DNA of 64,000 nucleotides from NCBI GenBank assembly GCA_937923795.1, contig CALDWI010000044.1:1-64000 (forward strand), given 5' to 3'. The notes below the pieces were generated by a model. The model saw nothing but the letters and a program-made list of their open reading frames with translations, was not told where the DNA came from and made no database searches. Both the position numbers and the translations under genes were made by a program. Source of the stretch: an uncultured Collinsella sp. Its GTDB lineage: Bacteria > Actinomycetota > Coriobacteriia > Coriobacteriales > Coriobacteriaceae. Shown piece by piece: positions 17,930 to 24,823 of the stretch; the stretch's first letter is position 1; each line of letters starts with the position of its first letter.

Positions 17930-20119
17930 ATGAAGAACATCCTGCATCTGTTTAGGCGCGATGTCCAAAACGTGTCTCGCTCCGTGATCGGCTTGATTGT
18001 CGTGATGGGCCTCATTATCGTGCCGTGTCTGTACGCGTGGTTTAACATCGCCGGCAGCTGGGATCCGTACGGCAACACCGGCAATCTTAAGATCGCCGTG
18101 GTCAACACCGATGAGGGTTACGAGAGCGATCTGATTCCCGTCGAGGTTAACGTGGGCGAAAACGTGACCGCCACCCTACGCGGCAACGAGAGCTTCGATT
18201 GGGTTGTGCTTAACGATCGCGAAAAGGCTATCGAGGGCGTTAAGTCGGGCGCGTACTATGCTGCCGTCGTTATCCCCAAAACGTTTAGCGCTGACATGAT
18301 GACGCTTTTCTCGACCGACGTGAAACACGCCGATATCGAGTTTTACGAGAACCAGAAGGCCAACGCCATCGCGCAGATCGTGACCGAGAAGGGTTCGAGC
18401 GCCGTTCAGAACCAGGTTAACGAATCTTTTACCGAGACCATTACGAGCATCGGTCTTAAGACGGTGTCCAGCCTGCTCGATTACATGAGCACCGACCAGG
18501 TCAGCAACTTTATCGCCAACCTGTCCTCGACGCTCGGCGATTCGATTGAGGACCTGCAAGACGTTCAGGCTAATGCTTCGTCGCTGGCGGGCATTTTGAG
18601 CTCTACGTCCGATTCGTTGACGTCGGCGAGCGGTATGCTCCAGCAGACGGGTACGGTCGATGAGTCGACCAAGCGGTTGATGGAGCATGCCAAGAGCGGC
18701 ATGAGCGATTCCAAAGAAGCGCTGAAGGCCGCCAACGACGCCATCAACGCCGCGATTGACGGAAGCGCTGGCTCGTTCGACAACGTGTCCGCCGAGCTTG
18801 CGAAGGCATTCGATGCCGCGAATCAGCATGTTGACCTTACGGTGTCTCAGCTCAACGATGCCGCGGCGGCGCTCAATACACGTGCCGACGATATCGACGC
18901 CACGGCCGACCAGCTCCGCGGCTTTGCCGAGCAGGTCAGTGACGAAAAGCTCCAGGAGAGCCTCAAGTCTGTGGCAACATCGCTGAACAGGATCGCGGTG
19001 GAGTATCGCAACAGCGCCAAGGACCTGACGGCAACTGCTAAGTCCCTTTCTGACAGCATGGCAGAGGTCAACAGCACGCGTGCCGAAGTCGACCAGGCCA
19101 TCGCCGATGCCAAGGCGGGCATTTCGGGCGCCAAGTCCGACTACGACTCCACGTTCTCGGTCAAGGCAAAGGAGCTCAAGAAGACGGTTTCAGGCATCCT
19201 GGACTCGCTGGATGGCATCTCGGGCGATCTGGATAGCGCCGTAGACGGCCTGACCGACGCATCCGGTTCGCTGGCAAAGGGCCTCTCCAAGGCTGCAAAG
19301 CTGGTCAACAAGGCTTCCGATCAGCTGGGTGAAGCGTCCGATAAGATCAGTGCCTTTAAGGACGAGCTCGACGGCGCCCTTATGTCGGACGATCTGGCCA
19401 CGATCAAGACGATGATTGGCAATGATCCCGAGGGTTTGGCCGTGTCGCTTTCCGGTCCCGTCGCGCTCGATCGCAAGCCGGTCTATCCGATCCGCAACTA
19501 CGGCTCGGCCATGGCGCCGTTCTACACGATTCTGTCGCTCTGGGTCGGCTCGATCGTGCTGGCGGCCATGATGAAGGTGTCGGTTGACGACGAACTCATC
19601 AATGAGTTAATCCCCGTGCGCTTGCACGAGATCTACCTGGGCCGCTACCTGTTCTTTGGCGGTCTGGCCCTGCTGCAGGCAACGCTCGTGTGCGCGGGCG
19701 ACATCCTGTTCTTTGGCATTCAGTGCGACAACCCGCTGCAGTTTGTGCTGGCGGGCTGGGTCGCGAGTCTCGTGTTCTCCAATATCGTCTACACGCTTAC
19801 GGTTTCGTTTGGCGATATCGGCAAGGCTTTGGCCGTTGTGCTGCTGGTCATGCAGGTCGGCGGTTCGGGCGGTACGTTCCCCATCGAGATGACCGGCCCT
19901 GTGTTCCAGGCGATCTATCCGTTCCTGCCGTTTACCCATGGCATTAACGCCATGCATGCCGCCATGGCTGGCGCCTACCATATGGAGTACTGGGTTGAGC
20001 TGGGCATTCTGGCGAGCTATCTGATTCCGTCGCTGGCCCTGGGCGTCGTCTTCCGCCGCCCGGTCATCAAAGCCAACGACTGGATCATCGAAAAGCTGGA
20101 GGCAACTAAGTTGATCTAG
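17930..20119 (+). CDS. YhgE/Pip-family membrane protein (second of a pair)
   Basis: A 729-residue paralogue of the preceding protein. It has the same N-terminal helix and motif (SWDPYGNTGNLKIAVVNTD), a long helical extracytoplasmic domain and a six-helix ABC-2-like C-terminus. The stop of the first gene is directly followed by this ATG, with AAAGGAGG upstream, so translation is probably coupled. The tight pair suggests the two act together, perhaps as a heteromer like a half-exporter pair without an ATPase. No WXG100 or EssC genes occur here, so a type VII link is not supported locally. Confidence 0.88.
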   Translation: MKNILHLFRRDVQNVSRSVIGLIVVMGLIIVPCLYAWFNIAGSWDPYGNTGNLKIAVVNTDEGYESDLIPVEVNVGENVTATLRGNESFDWVVLNDREKAIEGVKSGAYYAAVVIPKTFSADMMTLFSTDVKHADIEFYENQKANAIAQIVTEKGSSAVQNQVNESFTETITSIGLKTVSSLLDYMSTDQVSNFIANLSSTLGDSIEDLQDVQANASSLAGILSSTSDSLTSASGMLQQTGTVDESTKRLMEHAKSGMSDSKEALKAANDAINAAIDGSAGSFDNVSAELAKAFDAANQHVDLTVSQLNDAAAALNTRADDIDATADQLRGFAEQVSDEKLQESLKSVATSLNRIAVEYRNSAKDLTATAKSLSDSMAEVNSTRAEVDQAIADAKAGISGAKSDYDSTFSVKAKELKKTVSGILDSLDGISGDLDSAVDGLTDASGSLAKGLSKAAKLVNKASDQLGEASDKISAFKDELDGALMSDDLATIKTMIGNDPEGLAVSLSGPVALDRKPVYPIRNYGSAMAPFYTILSLWVGSIVLAAMMKVSVDDELINELIPVRLHEIYLGRYLFFGGLALLQATLVCAGDILFFGIQCDNPLQFVLAGWVASLVFSNIVYTLTVSFGDIGKALAVVLLVMQVGGSGGTFPIEMTGPVFQAIYPFLPFTHGINAMHAAMAGAYHMEYWVELGILASYLIPSLALGVVFRRPVIKANDWIIEKLEATKLI

Positions 20120-20214
20120 TTCAGCCATGTAAACGCCGTCGGAACATCGAGGTCTTCCAACCCGATGCTTTAGCGTAGTGAATTGCGTGGGCTGCTTGGT
20201 TGTTGTTACAGTAG

Positions 20215-20253
20215 CGGGGCGTACCGGGGGTCCGGTGCGCCCCGTTTTTATTT
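20215..20253 (+). terminator. Strong terminator after the YhgE/Pip pair
   Basis: A 13-bp stem (20215-20227 with 20232-20244, one T-G pair) is followed by TTTTTATTT. Confidence 0.9.
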
Positions 20254-20320
20254 GACCATGAGGCGGCACGCAGCCATACGCGTGCGGACACCACGCCCAG
20301 ATTGAGTGCGAGGATGTTCC

Positions 20321-21304
20321 ATGGCCCAATACGCTGCCAACGAAATCGAAAACATGCCCGATAGCCCTGTCGCACGGGAGGACCTGGGCGCCGGCGGCAC
20401 CTCCCGCGGCGCCGGCGCGCGTTCCCCGTTCTTCTGGAAGGTCTTGCTGCTATCGGTGGCGGTCATCTGGGGCTATTCCTTTACCACCATGAAAGATGCG
20501 CTCGACACCATTCCGGTGTTCGAACTGCTCTATATTCGTTTTCTTCCGGCTTCGCTGGTTATGTTTGCCATCTTCCACAAACGCATCATCGCGCACTTTA
20601 ATGCCCGCAACCTTATCGTCGGACTTGGTATGGGCGCACTTATGTGGGGCGCGTACGGTTTGCAGACGATTGGCCTGGCACAGACCACGGCGGGCAAGAG
20701 TGCATTTTTGACGGGTACCTATTGCATCCTCGTGCCGTTTGCGAGCTACGTCCTAAGCGGCGAAAAGCTTACCCGTTACAACTTGGGCGCCGCGTTGCTG
20801 TGCCTGGCGGGCATTGGTCTGGTGGCGCTCGATAGCGTCGAGTTCAATGTCGGCGATGTCATCACACTGGGCGGTGCGGTCTTCTTTGCCATCCAGATGG
20901 CGGTGACGGCCAAATACGGTCGCAAGATGGACATCAACGTCATCACATTTTGGATGTTTGTGGGCAATGGCGTCTTGAGCTTGGCAACGTCGCTGCTATT
21001 CGAGACCCAAGCGCCCGCGTTCGTGTGGACGCCGAGCTTTATCGGTGTGATGGCGTTTCTATCGGTGGGCTGTACGTGTGTGGCTCTGCTCATCCAAAAC
21101 GTCGGCCTGGCGCATGTCCCGGCCTCAACGGGCTCGCTGCTCCTTTCGATGGAGTCGCCTTCGGGTGTGCTGTTCTCGGTGCTGCTGATGGGGGAGGCGC
21201 TCACCTCGCGCCTGCTCGCCGGCTTCGCGCTCATCTTTCTTTCGATTATCTTGAGCGAGACGCATTTCGATTTTTTGCGTCGAAAGCCGCGTCCGCAATT
21301 GTAA
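20321..21304 (+). CDS. DMT-superfamily transporter (EamA domains)
   Basis: A 327-residue inner-membrane protein with about ten hydrophobic helices arranged as two EamA repeats. The family exports or imports small metabolites; the substrate cannot be told. The conserved opening of the first repeat is VIWGYSFTTMKDAL, and the end of the second is EALTSRLLAGFALIFLSIIL. The first 40 residues are hydrophilic and cytoplasmic. The start at ATG 20321 follows GAGGAT; a GTG at 20306 in frame is weaker. It is flanked by terminators on both sides and is therefore monocistronic. Confidence 0.88.
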   Translation: MAQYAANEIENMPDSPVAREDLGAGGTSRGAGARSPFFWKVLLLSVAVIWGYSFTTMKDALDTIPVFELLYIRFLPASLVMFAIFHKRIIAHFNARNLIVGLGMGALMWGAYGLQTIGLAQTTAGKSAFLTGTYCILVPFASYVLSGEKLTRYNLGAALLCLAGIGLVALDSVEFNVGDVITLGGAVFFAIQMAVTAKYGRKMDINVITFWMFVGNGVLSLATSLLFETQAPAFVWTPSFIGVMAFLSVGCTCVALLIQNVGLAHVPASTGSLLLSMESPSGVLFSVLLMGEALTSRLLAGFALIFLSIILSETHFDFLRRKPRPQL

Positions 21305-21316
21305 ACAATTTGTTGC

Positions 21317-21342
21317 GCCGCCTCCCGGGGCGGCATTTTTTA
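21317..21342 (+). terminator. Terminator after the EamA gene
   Basis: A 6-bp GC stem GCCGCC/GGCGGC (21317-21322 and 21329-21334) is followed by ATTTTTTAT. Confidence 0.85.
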
Positions 21343-21419
21343 TGCGTCGCCCTTAAAGTAGTACCTTGCACTTTACGCTATCAAAGTGCTTGCTGCAAAA
21401 ACGTTACTGGAGGGCATCT

Positions 21420-22715
21420 ATGGCACCAGCACTGTCCGATCTTCAACCGCAATCAGCGCCCAAGGCCACCGCGGCGGCGCAGACCGCTATCGGTGACGGT
21501 CTTGTTGCAGAAGCTCAGGCTTTTGCAGATGAGCTCGCTGCGTGGCGACACGATTTACATCAGATGCCCGAGCTGGGTAATAGCCTCCCGCAGACCTCTA
21601 CGTATATCCAAGCGCGCCTGACCGAGATGGACATCCCATTTGCTACGCTCGTCGATGGTTCCTGCGTTGTGGGCCTTGTCGGCGCCGGTGCCGCCGCGGC
21701 CCAAGGCAATGGCATCTGCACGAATGAGCAGGCCGGTACGGTCATCATGCTTCGTGGCGACATGGACGCCCTGCCCGTTGCCGAGGAATCCGGCGAGCCC
21801 TTTGCATCCACCAACGGCTGCATGCACGCTTGCGGTCACGATATGCACGCGACGGCGCTGCTTGGTGCGGCTCGTATGCTCAAAGCGCGTGAGGCAGAGC
21901 TTGTTGATGCCAACGCTACGGTTAAGTTGCTGTTCCAGCCGGGCGAGGAAACCTTTGAGGGTGCCCGCGCCGCCATCGCCGACGGTCTGCTGCAGAACCC
22001 GCGCCCTCAGGCGGCCTTTGCCATGCACGTTAACAGCCAATCGCCGCTCGGCCTGGTGCTCTATGGGAGCCCGGCGCTTTCGGGCGTGTATGGTTTCCGC
22101 ATCACGCTGCAGGGCAAGGGCGGCCATGGCTCGAGCCCCGAGATCTGCATCGACCCCATCACGACCGGCGTCCATGTGCACCTGGCGCTTCAGGAGCTCA
22201 TCGCTCGCGAGGTGCCGGCCGCCAAGGAGGTCGCACTGACCGTGGGTAAGTTTGCCGGTGGCCAAGCGGCCAACGTCATCCCGGATACCTGCGTGCTCGA
22301 AGGCACGCTGCGCGGCTTCGACGTCGAGCTCATGGAGCACCTCAAGACCCGCATCGCGGAGGTCGTTAACGGCGTTGCCACAACATATCGTACGCCGGCG
22401 ACCATCGAGACGCTTTCGGATGTTCCGCCGCTTGTACTCGACAGCGATATGACTCAGGCGTCGCTTGGCTACGTGGGCGCAGTGCTGCCCAAGGCGGCTT
22501 TCTTGCCGCTTTTCCATGCCATGGCGAGTGAGGACTTCGCGCTTATCTCGAGCGAGATTCCGAGTGCGTACTTTACCGTGGGCGCGGCCGTAACCGACAC
22601 GGACGAACACTTTGCCCAGCACCATCCCAAGGCACGTTTTAACGATGCCGAGCTGCCGCTCGGTGCTGCGGCTTATACCGCCGTCGCTTTGGGCTATATC
22701 GCCGACCACCGGTAG
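21420..22715 (+). CDS. M20-family amidohydrolase (AbgB/hippurate hydrolase-like)
   Basis: A 431-residue metal-dependent hydrolase of N-acyl amino acids or related amides. Metal-site and catalytic motifs of the M20D group are present: RGDMDALPV, CMHACGHDMHATALLG, FQPGEETFEGA and a dimerisation-domain motif KGGHGSSPE. The C-terminal metal His lies in LPLFHAMASEDF. It has no signal peptide, so it is cytoplasmic. The start at ATG 21420 is fixed by GGAGGG. The true substrate is unknown. Confidence 0.88.
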   Translation: MAPALSDLQPQSAPKATAAAQTAIGDGLVAEAQAFADELAAWRHDLHQMPELGNSLPQTSTYIQARLTEMDIPFATLVDGSCVVGLVGAGAAAAQGNGICTNEQAGTVIMLRGDMDALPVAEESGEPFASTNGCMHACGHDMHATALLGAARMLKAREAELVDANATVKLLFQPGEETFEGARAAIADGLLQNPRPQAAFAMHVNSQSPLGLVLYGSPALSGVYGFRITLQGKGGHGSSPEICIDPITTGVHVHLALQELIAREVPAAKEVALTVGKFAGGQAANVIPDTCVLEGTLRGFDVELMEHLKTRIAEVVNGVATTYRTPATIETLSDVPPLVLDSDMTQASLGYVGAVLPKAAFLPLFHAMASEDFALISSEIPSAYFTVGAAVTDTDEHFAQHHPKARFNDAELPLGAAAYTAVALGYIADHR

Positions 22716-22772
22716 CACCCAACCTTGCCTTTCAAGCCTGCGGGCATGGCCATAAGGCCTATGCCCTTGTCT

Positions 22773-22949
22773 TTCAAGGCAATCTTGGGCACCGTGGGCG
22801 CCATCGTCTCGGGCGTGCTGTTCGATGCCACGGGCTCCTTTGCGAGCACCTGGATTGTGTGCCTGGCGTGCTCCGTGGTCATGCTCGTGTTCCTGCTGGC
22901 ATCCGAGCCCATCGCCGCCAAGCTGCGCGCGAGCGTGGCGGGGGAGTAG
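22773..22949 (+). pseudogene. C-terminal remnant of an MFS transporter
   Basis: About 58 codons here read like the end of a major-facilitator permease: GTVGAIVSGVLFDATGSFAS, then a hydrophobic helix IVCLACSVVMLVFLLAS and a short basic tail before TAG. The N-terminal ten or more helices are missing, and upstream sequence back to the M20 stop shows only a hairpin (around 22740-22790). It is probably a degraded gene fragment. Short open frames in this spot are not credible full proteins. Confidence 0.6.
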
Positions 22950-23059
22950 ACGTCCGTCGCTCTTTGCTGTTCGCCCCGTTCTGTCCGTGGCTGCCCTGGA
23001 AGCCGAATGGATGCTCGTACCATCATTCGGTTTCCAAGGCGGCCACGGGCCTACGAAAT

Positions 23060-23121
23060 GATCCGTTTTCCTCCGTCCCCAACAGATCACGTAATCCGAA
23101 GGGGACGGAGGAAAACGGATC
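23060..23121. repeat. Perfect 21-bp hairpin upstream of hisS
   Basis: Arms 23060-23080 and 23101-23121 are exact inverted copies of 21 bases around a 20-base loop. There is no T tract, so it is not a classical terminator. It is directly followed by the second, larger hairpin at 23124. Confidence 0.85.
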
Positions 23122-23123
23122 AC

Positions 23124-23193
23124 AAAACGCGGCGGTGCGTCTGGCCGAACGAGTCCCCATACCCTCGTTCGGTCAGACGCGCCGCCGCGTTTT
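23124..23193. repeat. 30-bp hairpin upstream of hisS
   Basis: Arms 23124-23153 and 23164-23193 pair over 30 bases with two imperfect positions (one T-G, one G-T) around a ten-base loop. Its right arm runs into TTTTGCTTTTG and ends 13 bases before the hisS -10 box. It may act as a terminator or as a DNA structure in the promoter. Confidence 0.85.
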
Positions 23194-23205
23194 GCTTTTG
23201 TGCCG

Positions 23206-23211
23206 TATAAT
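23206..23211 (+). promoter_or_regulatory. Likely -10 box of hisS
   Basis: A perfect TATAAT lies 43 bases before the hisS start. No good -35 box is visible; that position is occupied by the right arm of the upstream hairpin. Confidence 0.5.
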
Positions 23212-23253
23212 GTCCACTAACTATGACGCGATACAAAAGAAAGGTGTTTGCCC

Positions 23254-24567
23254 ATGCAGGCACAGAAGGCGGAGGGAACCCGCGACCTTATCGGCGCCGA
23301 GATGCGCGCCTGGCAAAAGATGCAGCAGATTGCGGCCGGCGTGTTCGAGCCGTTTGGTTTTAAGCCCATCGAGACGCCCGCGATCGAGCAGGTGGACGTG
23401 TTTGTCCACGGTATCGGCCAGTCGACCGACGTCGTGCGCAAGGAAATGTTCCGCGTGTTTAGCGGCGCCAACCTGGAGCGCGTCTTTACCGAGGGTACCG
23501 ATACCAAGCTCAAGCCCAAGCAGCGCTTGGCGCTTCGCCCCGAGGGCACGGCCGGTGTGGTGCGCGCCGTCGTGGAGAACAACCTGGTGCCCCAGGGCTC
23601 CACGCCGTTTAAGGCCTACTACGCCGAGGCCATGTTCCGTGGCGAGCGTCCCCAGAAGGGTCGTCTGCGCCAGTTCCACCAGGTGGGCATCGAGTGGCTC
23701 GGCGCTCCCGATCCGGCGGCAGACGCCGAGTGCATCATCATGCTCATGGAGTTCTACAAGCGCCTGGGCTTCGATCTTTCCAAGCTTCGTCTGCTTATTA
23801 ACTCAATGGGCGATGCGCAGTGCCGTCCGGCATACCGCGAGCAGGTCAAGCAGTTTATCCTCGATCACGCCGACGAGATGTGCGATGAGTGCCGCGAGCG
23901 CGCCGAGCTCAACCCGCTGCGCGCCTTCGACTGCAAGAACGACCATTGCCGCGAGATCATGGCCGACGCCCCGCTGATGGGCGACAACCTGTGCGACGAG
24001 TGCCGCGAGCACTACGAGCAGGTCAAGCGCTATTTGGATGCGGCGGGTATCGAGTATGTCGAGGATCCCACCTTGGTGCGTGGCCTGGACTACTACACCC
24101 GTACTGTCTTTGAGGTCGAGGCTCCCGGCGCCGGTGTCGGCTCCATCGGTGGCGGCGGTCGCTATGACGGCTTGGTCGAGCTCGAGGGTGGCAAGCCCAC
24201 GGCAGGCGTCGGCTTCGCTGTCGGTTTTGAGCGCGCCCTGCTGGCCTTGCAGGCCTTTGGCAGCGACCTGGGTGCCGAGGAGGTCCCGTGCGTCTACGTC
24301 GCCAACGCCGGCAAGGAGCTGCGTCAGAACGTCTTTGCCATTACGCAGCAGCTTCGCGCCGCAGGTATCGTGACCGAGGCAGACTATCAGGGCCGTTCGC
24401 TCAAGGCCCAGTTTAAGCAGGCCGACAAGGTGGGCGCCAAGCTCATTTTGGTCTTGGGTGGCGACGAGCTTGCCGCCGGCAAGGTCAAGGTGCGCGACAT
24501 GGAGAGCCATGACGAGGTCCTCGTCGATCTGGCCAACGTGGTCGAGGCGGTTCGCGAGCGCCTGTAG
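23254..24567 (+). CDS. hisS: Histidine--tRNA ligase
   Basis: A 437-residue class II aminoacyl-tRNA synthetase that charges tRNA-His. Motif 2 reads FRGERPQKGRLRQFHQVG, the histidine-specific loop is LVRGLDYYTRTVFE, and motif 3 lies around GVGFAVGFERAL. The C-terminal anticodon-binding domain covers about residues 335-437. The start at ATG 23254 follows GAAAGGTG; a TTG two codons upstream is unlikely. In many bacteria aspS follows hisS directly; here it lies 9 kb downstream after ppc, the lar genes and serB. Confidence 0.96.
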   Translation: MQAQKAEGTRDLIGAEMRAWQKMQQIAAGVFEPFGFKPIETPAIEQVDVFVHGIGQSTDVVRKEMFRVFSGANLERVFTEGTDTKLKPKQRLALRPEGTAGVVRAVVENNLVPQGSTPFKAYYAEAMFRGERPQKGRLRQFHQVGIEWLGAPDPAADAECIIMLMEFYKRLGFDLSKLRLLINSMGDAQCRPAYREQVKQFILDHADEMCDECRERAELNPLRAFDCKNDHCREIMADAPLMGDNLCDECREHYEQVKRYLDAAGIEYVEDPTLVRGLDYYTRTVFEVEAPGAGVGSIGGGGRYDGLVELEGGKPTAGVGFAVGFERALLALQAFGSDLGAEEVPCVYVANAGKELRQNVFAITQQLRAAGIVTEADYQGRSLKAQFKQADKVGAKLILVLGGDELAAGKVKVRDMESHDEVLVDLANVVEAVRERL

Positions 24568-24624
24568 CGCATCTTTTTGAGCTTCGGGCCTGCTAACGTG
24601 CCCTGCTCATGGAGAGCGATTGTT

Positions 24625-24664
24625 ACGGGGGTGTTTCGCTTTTATGCGGAATGCCCCCGTTTAC
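24625..24664 (+). terminator. Terminator of hisS
   Basis: A stem ACGGGGG/CCCCCGT (24625-24631 and 24654-24660), extended inside by TTTCGC/GCGGAA, is followed by TTTA. Confidence 0.7.
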
Positions 24665-24750
24665 GTATGCCGCCCACCGAGAAATACGACCATTTAGGGC
24701 AAAACCTTTGCAATGCAGAAAATACTTTTGTGTGGTAAAGCGCAATCAGT

Positions 24751-24779
24751 GTCGAAAGTATTTCTCAAGCGCCTATAAT
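24751..24779 (+). promoter_or_regulatory. Promoter of ppc with overlapping inverted repeat
   Basis: TATAAT (24774-24779) stands 17 bases after a weak GTCGAA (24751-24756). An inverted repeat AAATACTTT (24720-24728) / AAAGTATTT (24755-24763) spans the -35 region and could bind a regulator. Confidence 0.55.
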
Positions 24780-24823
24780 GAATACCGCATGTTACGTGCA
24801 TAGAAGGAGGAATGGGAGGAAAC

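Noticed and set aside
15164..20119. Type VII secretion locus
   Set aside because: YhgE/Pip domains resemble EsaA, but no WXG100 proteins, EssC-type ATPase or other components are in the window.
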